64,000 nt of DNA from an uncultured Campylobacterota bacterium (GCA_937141405.1 CAKZQQ010000007.1:26677-90676); one strand, 5' to 3'. Positions 54,589 to 63,997 are shown, counted from the first letter of the stretch. Notes: generated by a model not told the origin, from the letters alone. A program made the numbers and translations.

Positions 54589-56370
54589 ATGAGCAGATTT
54601 TTCAATTTTTTCTCAAAAGAGCTAACACACACCTCTGAAGTTCAAGCAAGAAATGGACTCCACCTTAGACCATGTGCACTTCTTGCAAAAAAAGCAGATG
54701 CGTTTACAAGCACCCTGACTTTGCATGCAAACGGCAAAAGTGCAGACGCAAAAAAACTCAATGCACTCTTGGCTTTAGGGCTCGAATTTAAAGATACGAT
54801 CACGCTAAGTGCAAGAGGCCGTGATGCTAAAGATGCACTCCATGCATTAGGTCTTCTGCTTGATAGTTTTAAAGACGAGAAAGAGGCGATAAAACTCTCC
54901 CAATCACACAGAGAGTATAAGGGTGATTTTCTCAAAGGTGAAGCTATCCACATAGGTATAGCTATGGCAAAACCTTTTATCTATGCAAATGACTTGGGTC
55001 TCAATAAGAATGAGAATTTCAAAGAGGCGACGAGTAGAGTCAAAAATGAATTGAAACATATAAAAAATGATATATTTGAAGCGCAACTTGCTATCCTTGA
55101 GTCGATAGAAGCCAAGAGTTTCAAAGAGTTTGAGAAGATTATCGATAGCCACATAAGCAGGGTACAAGATGGTGCCAATAGCACAAAAGCAGATGACTAT
55201 AAAGATATCAGAAATAGAATTTTCAAAAGCGCCTCAAAACCGAAGATACCAAACGATCCCTTTATTCTACTGAGCGATTCACTCCTACCAAGTGATATCG
55301 AATATCTCTCAAAAAGTAAAGTCGCAGGAGTTGCACTCAAAGATATCTCTCCACGCTCTCATGTAGCGATGCTTTTAAGATCTCTTGACATCCCTACGCT
55401 TAAAGTAGATTTTGATGCAGATTCTCTAAAAGATATAGTGATTATAGATGCGGATAGTAAAGTGCTCCTTATTGATCCTAAAAGTGAAGATATAAAAATC
55501 GCCAAAAATGCGATACGAGAAAGAGAAGAGATAAAGAAGAGTGCTTTTATAAAAAGTGGCGAGCATACCATAACAAAAAACAGAGAAACGATCAAAGTGC
55601 TTGCCAATGTGCATGATCTCGCAAGTGCAAAAGAGGCAAAAGAGTTTGGAAGTGACGGCATCGGGCTCCTTAGAAGTGAATTTATCTTTAAAGAAAAAAA
55701 GCCCACTCTTGAAGAGCAGATACGATTTTACGCAGAGATATTTGCACTCTTTGATGATGTGTGCGTGCGTACACTCGATGTAGGTGGAGATAAAAAACTT
55801 CCCTATATCAACATCAGAGAGGAACAAAACCCTTTTTTGGGCATACGGGGTATACGACTATTGCAGACACATCAAGAGATCATAAGCGAACAACTCAGAG
55901 CCATACTCAAAGCTGCTAACAATAGAGCTATCAAGATTATGTTCCCGATGGTGGCAACACCAAGAGAGTTTATAGAAGCAAAAGCACTCGCTCTTAGAGT
56001 GGCAAAAAAAGAGAATATCCAAATAGACAATGTGCAATTTGGCATCATGATAGAGGTTCCCTCGGTTCTTTTTACGCTCGAAGAGTTCGATAAGGTAGTT
56101 GATTTTTACTCCATTGGTACCAATGACCTCGCGCAATATCTCTTTGCTATCGATCGCACCCATAAAACACTGCAAATCGATGATACAGAGGGTGTGATAT
56201 ATAGGGCGATAACAAAGATAGCTAGAGAAACCATAAAACCGCTCAGCATCTGCGGGGAGCTTGCAAGTGATATTCACAACACCCAAAAGCTTATAGAGTG
56301 TGGGCTTACAACACTCAGCGTTGCACCAAAAATGATCCCGCGCATTAAGGAGAAGATAAGAGATGTTTAG
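54589..56370 (+). CDS. HPr-Enzyme I fusion of the phosphotransferase system
   Basis: A 593-aa fusion. Residues 12-98 are an HPr domain with phospho-acceptor His25 (NGLHLRPC). The site equivalent to regulatory Ser46 is Lys56, so kinase-type control is unlikely. Residues 113-593 are a somewhat shortened Enzyme I with phospho-His258 (DISPRSHVAML) and the PEP-binding barrel: GIGLLRSEF, RTLDVGGDK, NPFLGIRGIRL, MFPMVATPRE, GIMIEVPSV, SIGTNDLAQY, CGELASD. It transfers phosphate from PEP to EIIA (58081). Its end overlaps the EIICB gene by eight bases. PTS genes are rare in Campylobacterota. Confidence 0.93.
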   Translation: MSRFFNFFSKELTHTSEVQARNGLHLRPCALLAKKADAFTSTLTLHANGKSADAKKLNALLALGLEFKDTITLSARGRDAKDALHALGLLLDSFKDEKEAIKLSQSHREYKGDFLKGEAIHIGIAMAKPFIYANDLGLNKNENFKEATSRVKNELKHIKNDIFEAQLAILESIEAKSFKEFEKIIDSHISRVQDGANSTKADDYKDIRNRIFKSASKPKIPNDPFILLSDSLLPSDIEYLSKSKVAGVALKDISPRSHVAMLLRSLDIPTLKVDFDADSLKDIVIIDADSKVLLIDPKSEDIKIAKNAIREREEIKKSAFIKSGEHTITKNRETIKVLANVHDLASAKEAKEFGSDGIGLLRSEFIFKEKKPTLEEQIRFYAEIFALFDDVCVRTLDVGGDKKLPYINIREEQNPFLGIRGIRLLQTHQEIISEQLRAILKAANNRAIKIMFPMVATPREFIEAKALALRVAKKENIQIDNVQFGIMIEVPSVLFTLEEFDKVVDFYSIGTNDLAQYLFAIDRTHKTLQIDDTEGVIYRAITKIARETIKPLSICGELASDIHNTQKLIECGLTTLSVAPKMIPRIKEKIRDV

Positions 56371-57736
56371 CTTTTTACAACGCATAGGCAAAGCGCTTAT
56401 GACGCCCATTGCCGTACTCCCTGTTGCGGCACTGCTATTGCGATTTGGTGCAGGAGATATCTTCGAGGGGCAAATAGCACTTATCATGGAGAGTGCGGGC
56501 AAAGCCGTCTTTGACAACCTCGATATGCTCTTTGGTATCGGTATCGCATATGGACTTGCAAAAGGTAATGATGGAGCAGCAGCGCTGAGCGGTGCACTTG
56601 GAGTATTTATAGCTAAAGCCGTCTATCTCAGCATCGATAGTGAACTTAAAATGGGGGTCTTCATAGGTATCATTATCGGCGTCATTGCCGGTGTGCTTTA
56701 CAATAGATTTTATGATATTAAGCTTCCTGAATTTTTAGGATTTTTCGGCGGGAAAAGATTTGTGCCCATCATTACATCTCTTTGTGCCGTTATCGTTGGA
56801 GTGCTTGCCGGATATTTTTGGCACTATGCCCAAGCTGCGATTGATACATTCTCCCATACTATCATCGGACTTGATCAAATAGGGGTATTTATCTATGGCA
56901 CACTCAACAGACTCCTTATCCCCCTTGGATTGCACCATATACTCAATAGTGTCTTTTGGTTTCAGCTCGGCGAATATAGCTATGTGCGTGACGGCGCCGA
57001 ACTTGTAGCAAATGGCGATCTCCATCGTTTTTTTGCAGGTGATAAGAGTGCCGGCACTTACATGAGTGGCTTTTATATCCCTATGATGTTTGGGCTGCCC
57101 GCCATGGCACTTGCTATCTATCTAAAAACAGACAAAAAACAGCGTGCCAAGGCAGGAGCTATCTTAGCAGGTGTGGCATTTACATCTTTCTTAACAGGCA
57201 TCACAGAGCCTTTAGAGTTTCTCTTTCTCTTTATAGCACCTGCTCTTTTTGTATTGCACGCACTACTTACAGGCTTAGCACTTGTGGTTGCAAATCTTTT
57301 TGATATCCATGCAGGCTTTGGATTTTCAGCCGGAGCGATTGACTATCTCATCAACTATAAGCTGGCACAAAATCCACTGCTTATCATTCCCATAGGATTG
57401 GTCTTTAGTGTTATCTATTTTATATCCTCGTATCTTCTTTTAACATTTCTTAAAGTAGAGTTTTTTAAAGATGATAAAGATGAAGCCAAAACGGAAAGTG
57501 CTAGTGCAAAAGCCTTTATAGAAGCGCTTGGAGGAAGTGAAAATATCCTTGATGTTGATGCATGCATTACACGATTGCGCATCAAACTCAAAGACAATAC
57601 GCATCTAAATGATGATGCTTTTACTCAGCTAGGAGCCGCAGGGGTTATACGACCCGATAACAACTCCATACAGATAGTGCTTGGCTCAAAATCCGAGAGT
57701 GTCGCTAGTGAGATACGAGATGAGCTTAGTAGCTAA
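56363..57736 (+). CDS. PTS EIICB, N-acetylglucosamine/glucose type (NagE-like)
   Basis: A 457-aa transporter. Residues 1-365 are the EIIC membrane domain with about ten helices and the sugar-site GITEPLEF (Glu282). The linker leads to EIIB (about 383-457) with phospho-Cys401 in DVDACITRLRI. It lacks a fused EIIA, which is supplied by the gene at 58081. Nearby nagA argues for GlcNAc as the sugar. AAGGAG lies 15 bases before the ATG in the end of the HPr-EI gene. Confidence 0.92.
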   Translation: MFSFLQRIGKALMTPIAVLPVAALLLRFGAGDIFEGQIALIMESAGKAVFDNLDMLFGIGIAYGLAKGNDGAAALSGALGVFIAKAVYLSIDSELKMGVFIGIIIGVIAGVLYNRFYDIKLPEFLGFFGGKRFVPIITSLCAVIVGVLAGYFWHYAQAAIDTFSHTIIGLDQIGVFIYGTLNRLLIPLGLHHILNSVFWFQLGEYSYVRDGAELVANGDLHRFFAGDKSAGTYMSGFYIPMMFGLPAMALAIYLKTDKKQRAKAGAILAGVAFTSFLTGITEPLEFLFLFIAPALFVLHALLTGLALVVANLFDIHAGFGFSAGAIDYLINYKLAQNPLLIIPIGLVFSVIYFISSYLLLTFLKVEFFKDDKDEAKTESASAKAFIEALGGSENILDVDACITRLRIKLKDNTHLNDDAFTQLGAAGVIRPDNNSIQIVLGSKSESVASEIRDELSS

Positions 57737-57797
57737 GGTCAAGTCTCAGTTACTTATACATCGCTTTTGCACCTTTGGTGCAATCCATCAAATAACT

Positions 57798-57886
57798 GTC
57801 ATGCGAGCATCCTTGTAAAGCAGGCATATCCGCGGCGGTACAGATAGCAAGCAGGGATATGCCGCCCGCGACTTTGTGAGCATGAC
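57798..57886. repeat. Nested palindromic extragenic element
   Basis: Outer arms GTCATGC (57798-57804) and GCATGAC (57880-57886); inner arms GGCATATCC (57823-57831) and GGATATGCC (57855-57863). GC content is higher than the surroundings. It lies between the convergent EIICB and EIIA units, in a gap (57737-57979) with no other gene. The nested form suggests a mobile palindromic unit or a structured RNA. Confidence 0.6.
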
Positions 57887-57896
57887 GCTTTTTGTG

Positions 57897-57917
57897 CTAC
57901 TTTTTCTAAAAAAGTAG
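57897..57917. terminator. Bidirectional terminator-like hairpin
   Basis: CTACTTTTT-CTA-AAAAAGTAG is a perfect 9-bp stem whose T-rich arms could stop transcription from both sides, between the convergent PTS operons. Confidence 0.4.
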
Positions 57918-57979
57918 TAAAAAGAAAACAAGAAATCTCTATAACTTTTCTTTTTACTTCAAAAACGATAATCGAAGGA

Positions 57980-58084
57980 TTACTTATCCTTCTTCTTTGG
58001 CATCTTAAGCACTATGATAAATGCGATAATAACTCCCGCATAGATGGCAAACATCCAGAGATCATCACTCGCTGAGTTATTCAT
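57980..58084 (-). CDS. 34-aa single-helix membrane miniprotein coupled to EIIA
   Basis: ATG at 58084 overlaps the EIIA stop as ATGA, with GGAGGTG seven bases upstream in the EIIA end. The protein runs MNNSASDDLWMFAIYAGVI, continues as one hydrophobic helix (MFAIYAGVIIAFIIVLKM) and ends PKKKDK. Positive residues after the helix predict a cytoplasmic C-terminus. It is too short to match a family by eye. Strong ribosome site, coupling and composition argue it is real. A role near the EIICB carrier or NagA operon is inference. Confidence 0.65.
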   Translation of the reverse strand: MNNSASDDLWMFAIYAGVIIAFIIVLKMPKKKDK

Positions 58085-58545
58085 ATGCTCACCTCCATAA
58101 TCACTCCATTGTCTTCCACATCACCCATAAACTCATTGACAACTTTTTGTCCACTTGAGATGACAACAGGCGTTGTCGCATCGATGCCCTTTGCACGCAA
58201 AAGCTCGAAATCGACTTCTATGATAGGATCACCCGCCTTGACACTCTGCTCTTCGCTTGCAAGTCTATGAAACCCTTCGCCTGCAAGCGTAACAGTATCT
58301 AGTCCTATATGCACAATCACCTCTACCCCTTTGTTGTTGATGACAAAAGCATGATTTGTTGGAAATATCTTTGTAATAACACCATCAATAGGCGAGCAGA
58401 TGATTGAGTCTTTTGGAGTAATAGCGACACCTTCGCCTGCCATTTTTTTAGAAAACACCTCATCATCAACATCCTTAAGCGAAATGACTTCGCCCTTGCA
58501 AGGAGCAAGCACTTCAAGCTTTTTCTTCTCAAACAGACCAAACAT
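58081..58545 (-). CDS. PTS EIIA, glucose family
   Basis: A 154-aa EIIA-Glc-type domain. It opens MFGLFEKKKLEVLAPCKGEVISL. The zinc/phospho-His pair are His65 (NHAFVI) and His79 (VIVHIGLDTV, expected phosphorylation site). GDPIIEVDFELLRAKG is typical. ATG at 58545 overlaps the nagA stop as TGATG. It carries phosphate from HPr to EIIB (57736 side). Confidence 0.93.
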   Translation of the reverse strand: MFGLFEKKKLEVLAPCKGEVISLKDVDDEVFSKKMAGEGVAITPKDSIICSPIDGVITKIFPTNHAFVINNKGVEVIVHIGLDTVTLAGEGFHRLASEEQSVKAGDPIIEVDFELLRAKGIDATTPVVISSGQKVVNEFMGDVEDNGVIMEVSI

Positions 58546-59681
58546 CACGCGCCTTTCTTGTATTTGATTTGACCGTCAACTATAGTAAGTAGGATATCAA
58601 AATTTTCATCAAAGATAGCCATATCAGCATCGTAGCCCTCTTCTATGCGACCTTTTTTGAGCCCGAGTTTTTTCGCAGGTGCCTCAGTGACACAAAAGAG
58701 GGCTTGGGGGATAGAGACACTAGTAATATCTCGCATATTTCTTAACGCTTCATTGAGCTTCAAAACACTTCCTGCAAGTTGTCCATTTTGTAAAGTTGCT
58801 TTACTTTTCTCGACATTGACAACCTGCCCACCTAAGTTGTAACTACCATCACACATACAACCAGCGCGCATAGCGTCAGTAATTAGGATAAGTTGCTCTT
58901 TTTTGATATGCCAGAAAGTTCTAAGTGTCGCATCATGCAAGTGAATCCTATCGGCAATTACATCGCAAGTTATATTACTATCCAAAACGGCACCGATGAC
59001 TCCGGGAGCTCTATGGTGCATACCACTCATAGCATTACCGAGATGTGTTGCATGATCTATGCCGAGATCGAGAGCATGCATAGTTTCCTCATATGTTGCA
59101 TTGCTATGGCCGATGCTAAGGATGATATGAGGATAATGCTTTTTAAGATGTGTGATAAAAGTATCTGAGCCTTCCATCTCGGGCGCCAATGTAATCATCC
59201 TGATAATGTCGCTATACTTATCTATAAAACCAATATCCGCTTTTATGATATGACTTTTATCTTGCGCGCCGCACTTAAGAGGATTGATAAAAGGTCCCTC
59301 AAGATGTGCACCTAAGATGTTTGCCCCATTTACACTCGAAGCGTTTGATTGTATATTGTCAAGTGCATTTTCGATGGAGTATAAATCCATTGTCATAGTT
59401 GTTGGCAAAAAAGAGGTTGTCCCATTTTGAACTATGCTCTCGCTTATAGCCTCAAGTGCCTCTTTTGTCGCATCCATTACATCACTGCCACCGCTTCCAT
59501 GGATATGAATATCTATGAAACCGGCACTCAGATACGCACCGCCTGCATCAATAATCTGTAAATCTTTTGACAACTGATCTGCGTCAACAATAGCGTGAAT
59601 CATTTTGTCAAATATGACAGCTTTCCCCTCTATAATCTTATCTGCAACTATCAATTTTGAATTTACGATGGCACTTAACAA
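58545..59681 (-). CDS. nagA: N-acetylglucosamine-6-phosphate deacetylase
   Basis: A 378-aa amidohydrolase that makes glucosamine-6-phosphate from the PTS product. Metal ligands: HIHG (residues 59-62), the HLEGPF Glu, the His of SIGHSNATYEE and of DHATHLGNAMSGMHHR; the catalytic Asp is in LITDAMRAG. The start TTG at 59681 has no ATG alternative and overlaps the ligase gene by seven bases. A nagB deaminase is not in the window. Confidence 0.94.
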   Translation of the reverse strand: MLSAIVNSKLIVADKIIEGKAVIFDKMIHAIVDADQLSKDLQIIDAGGAYLSAGFIDIHIHGSGGSDVMDATKEALEAISESIVQNGTTSFLPTTMTMDLYSIENALDNIQSNASSVNGANILGAHLEGPFINPLKCGAQDKSHIIKADIGFIDKYSDIIRMITLAPEMEGSDTFITHLKKHYPHIILSIGHSNATYEETMHALDLGIDHATHLGNAMSGMHHRAPGVIGAVLDSNITCDVIADRIHLHDATLRTFWHIKKEQLILITDAMRAGCMCDGSYNLGGQVVNVEKSKATLQNGQLAGSVLKLNEALRNMRDITSVSIPQALFCVTEAPAKKLGLKKGRIEEGYDADMAIFDENFDILLTIVDGQIKYKKGA

Positions 59682-61246
59682 GGTGTTTTTTTGTCCCTGT
59701 TGACTTCTTTTTTTAACACTCTCTTGAGCACCTTTCCGGTAGCATTTTTTGGCAACTCATCGATAGTATATATATGTTTTGGTATCTTAAAATTTGCTAT
59801 ATGTTTTTTAAGATACTGTTTTACTTCTGACTCTTGTATCTCCTTAACATCCTCTTCAAGCTCAATATAGGCTATAGGAATCTCATCACACTGCTCGTCA
59901 AATACGCCTATAACAGCACTCGCTTTAATGCCTGTATACATATCGAGCACATCTTCTATCTCTCTTGGGTAGATATTAATCCCTTTTGAGATGATAAGAT
60001 CTTTTTTTCTATCGACGATAAAGAGATAGTCATCCTCATCTACATACCCCATATCTCCGGTGAGCAACCAGCCATTAATAACTGTTTCAGCTGTCGCCTC
60101 GGGCTTGCCGAGATAGCCTTGCATCACATTATCGCCTCTGGTTATGATGTCGCCTATCTTGCCCATAGGAACCTCTAAGAGATTCTCATCAACAATTTTG
60201 ATCTCATATCCCTGAAGTGGAGGTCCAACTGATTTTACTTTTGTTCTCCCGGGGATATTTACACACACCGCCGGTGATGCCTCGCTCAGTCCATACCCCT
60301 CTATAAGAGTAGTTCTTTTAAACTTTTTACCCATAGCATCAAGTGTTTTCTCTTGGAGTGCCGAAGCGCCGGAGACAAATATTCTGATAGCATTAAAACG
60401 CATAAAGTACCAAGGTAGCTTGGCTTTAACCAACGCACTATACAAATCAGGTATTCCAAAAAATAGCGTGACTCTTTTGAGTAGTGTCTGTTTAAATATG
60501 TTTGAGAAAGGCTGTACCGATTGGATGACAACAATCGAACCTTTGACATAAAGCATCAAGATCACGCCGATAGAGAGTGTAAAAGAGTGAAACATCGGTA
60601 AAAAGACGATAGCTCTATCTTTTGAGTGTACACCTATGGTCTTTGAGCCTGCGATGCTATTTGAAAATACATTTCTGTAGCTTAGCATTGCACCTTTTGG
60701 CTTGCCCGTAGTCCCGGAGGTATAAAATATCAGAGCAAGATCATCCAAAGAGAGATCTCTGCTCTCAACACTGCCTCCAAACTCAAGTGCTTTTGAAAAA
60801 AGTTGATCACCGCCTATGATATTGGCGAGTTCACCCTCCCAAATAGTCGACTTTTTAATGCTCTCGGGCGTTCCCTCTCTTACTGTATTTTCATGCACGG
60901 CTGAAGCGATAAGCATCTTTGCATTACAATCTTCAAGGATATAATGTAACTCTTCAGACTTTAAAAAAGTATTGATTGGAACACTCACAGCACCAAGTTT
61001 TGATACACCGATAATCGCAACGATATATTCGATAGAATTTCTTAAAAATAGTGCTACATTGTCACCCTTGCCTACACCTCTATTGTTAAGGTAGGTTGCA
61101 AAGGTATCTGCAAGTTTTAAAAGCTCCCCATAGGAGACTTTACGTTTATCTAAAAAAAGGGCGGTTTTTCTTCCGCCCCTTGCGGCATGAGATGCAATCA
61201 TCTCATAAAATGAAGAGAAAAGATACTCCTCGTCTTTAGAACTCAT
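59675..61246 (-). CDS. AMP-dependent acyl-CoA ligase (medium/long-chain type)
   Basis: A 523-aa adenylate-forming ligase. FYTSGTTGKPKGAMLSYRN is the AMP motif. LPMFHSFTLSIGVILML, GYGLSEASPAVCVN, GWLLTGDMGYVDEDDYLFIVDRKKDLIISKGINIYPREIED and the C-terminal KNATGKVLKR lysine loop are complete. It follows the FadL-like gene with an 11-base overlap, so uptake and activation of fatty acids are probably linked. The substrate chain length is inferred. Confidence 0.9.
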   Translation of the reverse strand: MSSKDEEYLFSSFYEMIASHAARGGRKTALFLDKRKVSYGELLKLADTFATYLNNRGVGKGDNVALFLRNSIEYIVAIIGVSKLGAVSVPINTFLKSEELHYILEDCNAKMLIASAVHENTVREGTPESIKKSTIWEGELANIIGGDQLFSKALEFGGSVESRDLSLDDLALIFYTSGTTGKPKGAMLSYRNVFSNSIAGSKTIGVHSKDRAIVFLPMFHSFTLSIGVILMLYVKGSIVVIQSVQPFSNIFKQTLLKRVTLFFGIPDLYSALVKAKLPWYFMRFNAIRIFVSGASALQEKTLDAMGKKFKRTTLIEGYGLSEASPAVCVNIPGRTKVKSVGPPLQGYEIKIVDENLLEVPMGKIGDIITRGDNVMQGYLGKPEATAETVINGWLLTGDMGYVDEDDYLFIVDRKKDLIISKGINIYPREIEDVLDMYTGIKASAVIGVFDEQCDEIPIAYIELEEDVKEIQESEVKQYLKKHIANFKIPKHIYTIDELPKNATGKVLKRVLKKEVNRDKKTPC

Positions 61247-62459
61247 ACTCTACTCCAAGAGTTGTGATATAAGCACCACTACCGGTCAATTTACCACCAT
61301 TTGCAAGGACTGCGTCATTTGTATTGGCACCTGGCTCAAGTGTTCTTGCATCTTTATCAAGATACAAGAATGCAGCACCCACTGTAAGTGCGTCACTCAT
61401 TTTATACTTTACGCCCAATGTATATATCTTTGAATCACTATCGGGCAATTCAAAACCTAAAGTTGCATCAGGAGCAGGTGTCTCGTCGATTGCAAATCCT
61501 GCCATTGCTGTAAGCTTCTCATTGACTTTGTAGGTTGCACCTATTCTAAATGCATCAGTATCTTTCCAATTTTTTGGTTTAGGCGCATCAAAATAAGGCG
61601 CTAATGGTCCAATGTCTTGATCGTAGTTAAAATCTAGATCTTTATATTTTGACCAATAGGTTCGCTCATAGTTAAGCTCCACCGTGAGATCTCCCCATGT
61701 CTTACTCGCAGCCAATACCAATGCTGCAGGAAGTGGAATCTCTACTGAAGCACCATAAGTATTATAGCTACCCATATAACCTAATGTTGCATCACCCTCC
61801 GGCTTTAAACTTACATTTGATCGATAGGTTGCTGCTAAATTGATATCATCAGTCGGCTTATAGTGTAACGCTATATTGTATCCGAAAGAGATATCATCAC
61901 CTTCCATATCCCTAGATAATGGTGTGCCGGTATCTGATGCATCACTTCTTACAACACCTTTGGTATAGACCATTCTAGCTCCAACACCTACACTAAAATT
62001 ATCACTTACTTTATAAGCAAGTGTTGGATTAAGTTCCAAAATCTTCAATGTAAACTCCTGCGCACTCGCCTTTTGATAAGCGCTTTCCCATCTTTTAGAA
62101 AGCCCGGCCGGAGCCGTTAAACTCACCCCCCATCTAAAATCACCGTATGCCTTACTCACAAAGTGTATATTTGGCGCTAAGATATCTTCGGTCTCTGATT
62201 TACCCGACATTATAGGCGATACATCACTTGAAAATTTAGCCGGAGGCAGATGAATATAGCTCAACCCTCCACTGATAAAACTCTTATCACTCATAAAGCT
62301 CATAGCCGCAGGATTATAATACGAGGCATCTGCCCCATTTACATTTGCCGTATAAGCAGCAGATAATGCCATGGAACTCACTGATTGTTCCGGTATCTTA
62401 TACCCCGAAGCCAATACCAATCCCGAAGTAACCACACTTAATACAATAACCTTTTTCAT
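61236..62459 (-). CDS. FadL/TodX-type outer-membrane transporter
   Basis: A 407-aa protein of the FadL/OmpP1 family. Signal peptide MKKVIVLSVVTSGLVLASG, then the plug region YKIPEQSVSSMALSAAYTANVNGADASYYNPAAMSFM, which is the diagnostic FadL N-terminal segment. It ends with ITTLGVEYEF, an aromatic C-terminus. These proteins move hydrophobic compounds such as fatty acids. GGAGGGAATGT precedes the ATG. Confidence 0.93.
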   Translation of the reverse strand: MKKVIVLSVVTSGLVLASGYKIPEQSVSSMALSAAYTANVNGADASYYNPAAMSFMSDKSFISGGLSYIHLPPAKFSSDVSPIMSGKSETEDILAPNIHFVSKAYGDFRWGVSLTAPAGLSKRWESAYQKASAQEFTLKILELNPTLAYKVSDNFSVGVGARMVYTKGVVRSDASDTGTPLSRDMEGDDISFGYNIALHYKPTDDINLAATYRSNVSLKPEGDATLGYMGSYNTYGASVEIPLPAALVLAASKTWGDLTVELNYERTYWSKYKDLDFNYDQDIGPLAPYFDAPKPKNWKDTDAFRIGATYKVNEKLTAMAGFAIDETPAPDATLGFELPDSDSKIYTLGVKYKMSDALTVGAAFLYLDKDARTLEPGANTNDAVLANGGKLTGSGAYITTLGVEYEF

Positions 62460-62477
62460 ACATTCCCTCCTTGTATA

Positions 62478-63371
62478 TTATTTTGTCCCCACTAAAGAAT
62501 AAAGATCTTTTATCTCCTTTCTCCAGATGGTTTCATCAATCGTCTCTAAAATAAGCGGCATATCATCCATTCTTGGATCATTCATGATAAGTCTAAACGG
62601 CTCCCAGCCAAGCTCACCTCTACCTAGAGAGTGGTGTCTGTCAACTCTTGCGCCAAGCGGTGGTTTTGAATCATTAATATGCATTGCGCTCAAATATTTA
62701 AATCCCACGATATCTTCAAATGCTTGCATCGTCTTTTCATAGGCCTCTTTTGTTCTTAGATCATAACCTGCCGTAAAAGTATGGCAAGTATCCAAACAGA
62801 CGCCCACTCTACTTTTATCTTCAATTCGTTCGATAATATACGCTAGATGTTCAAACCTGTAGCCAAGATTACTTCCTTGTCCTGCTGTATTTTCTATGAC
62901 GAGTTTTACTTTTGAATCTTTTGTCTTTTCGATTGCCTCATTCATACTTGTAGCGATAACCTCTAAGCACCTATTCTCAACTGATGCCAAATATGCCGCA
63001 TCTTCTTTCTCTTTTGAACTCAATTTTACAAGATGGCTTCCTGGGTGAAAATTTAATTTCTCCAACCCCAATTGCTCACACCGTTGAAGCTCATCTAAAA
63101 ATGCCTCTTGTGATTTTTTGAGTTTATCAGCTTCAGGATGCCCCAAATTGATAAGATAGCTATCGTGTGGCAAAACATGTTTTGGGCTTATTTGGCTTGT
63201 TGCTAGGTTTATCTTAAACTCATCTATCTCTAGCATAGAAAGCGGTTTTGCATTCCATTGTCTCTGATTCTTCGTAAAGAGTGCAAAAGCCTTTGCTCCT
63301 ATCGCCATAGCATTAAGCGGTGCATTTTGGACGCCTCCGCCTGCACTGACATGAGCTCCTACAAACTTCAT
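62478..63371 (-). CDS. nfo: Endonuclease IV
   Basis: A 297-aa AP endonuclease with a TIM-barrel fold and three zinc ions. [71 protein letters not shown] and PLILETI carry the metal ligands. Acts in base-excision repair. Overlaps the lipoprotein gene by four bases (ATGA). Confidence 0.96.
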   Translation of the reverse strand: MKFVGAHVSAGGGVQNAPLNAMAIGAKAFALFTKNQRQWNAKPLSMLEIDEFKINLATSQISPKHVLPHDSYLINLGHPEADKLKKSQEAFLDELQRCEQLGLEKLNFHPGSHLVKLSSKEKEDAAYLASVENRCLEVIATSMNEAIEKTKDSKVKLVIENTAGQGSNLGYRFEHLAYIIERIEDKSRVGVCLDTCHTFTAGYDLRTKEAYEKTMQAFEDIVGFKYLSAMHINDSKPPLGARVDRHHSLGRGELGWEPFRLIMNDPRMDDMPLILETIDETIWRKEIKDLYSLVGTK

Positions 63372-63850
63372 AGATACTCCACCCTTATTGTTATATTATT
63401 TATTGTATCGTGGAAAATAGATGTCCCGTTTAAAACTTCATATCTGATATCGTAACGCCCCTCTTTTGCGATATTCTGAGTAAAACCGTTACGCTTTTTT
63501 ACCATATACTCCCCGTCAAAGAGTGCTCTTTGCATGATAACATCTTCAAGTATGTCTCGAGGATAATAACTGCTCAGCACCTGCTTGTTAAACGCCTCTT
63601 TGTCCATACACTCAAAGAAACTCATACAGATACTCTCTTTTGAAATCTTAAGCGAGACAACCGGGTTTCCATTTGCATACATTTGGAGTTTTATAAAATC
63701 TTGATACTTATACAAAAAACCCGCATCAGCATACCCCATCGAAGGCGTCTTGAATGTCATAAAAAGTGATTTCTGCTCTTTTGTGGCAGGATCCATACAG
63801 CCAGCCAAAAAAAACAAAAATAGAAACAAAAATAGAACTCTTTTTCTCAT
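63368..63850 (-). CDS. Small lipoprotein of unknown function
   Basis: 160 aa. The lipobox LAGC places the lipid Cys at residue 18 of [20 protein letters not shown]. The mature part has [32 protein letters not shown] and shows no known domain to me. Probably inner- or outer-membrane anchored. Coupled with nfo downstream, though no shared function is apparent. Confidence 0.78.
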   Translation of the reverse strand: MRKRVLFLFLFLFFLAGCMDPATKEQKSLFMTFKTPSMGYADAGFLYKYQDFIKLQMYANGNPVVSLKISKESICMSFFECMDKEAFNKQVLSSYYPRDILEDVIMQRALFDGEYMVKKRNGFTQNIAKEGRYDIRYEVLNGTSIFHDTINNITIRVEYL

Positions 63851-63895
63851 ATTTCTCCCTACAATATATTAAGAGTACTTTAAGCACTTTATTAT

Positions 63896-63901
63896 TATAA
63901 T
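63896..63901 (+). promoter_or_regulatory. -10 box of tRNA-Glu
   Basis: TATAAT, 21 bases before the mature 5' end of the tRNA, in a very AT-rich stretch. No clear -35. Confidence 0.5.
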
Positions 63902-63922
63902 TCCGTCCATTCACTAAAAAAC

Positions 63923-63997
63923 GGCCCCATCGTCTAGCGGTTAGGATCCATGGTTTTCATCCATGTTACCGGAGTTCGAGTCTCCGTGGGGTCACCA
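63923..63997 (+). tRNA. tRNA-Glu (anticodon UUC)
   Basis: 75 nt including an encoded CCA. The acceptor stem GGCCCCA pairs with TGGGGTC (one G-T). The anticodon stem CATGG/CCATG encloses TTTTCAT with anticodon TTC at 63956-63958. The T-loop has GTTCGAGTC. The discriminator base is A. Confidence 0.95.

Noticed and set aside
55858..56517. A 219-aa minus-strand open frame across the HPr-EI/EIICB junction
   Set aside because: Antisense to two genes with complete catalytic motifs; no start signal.
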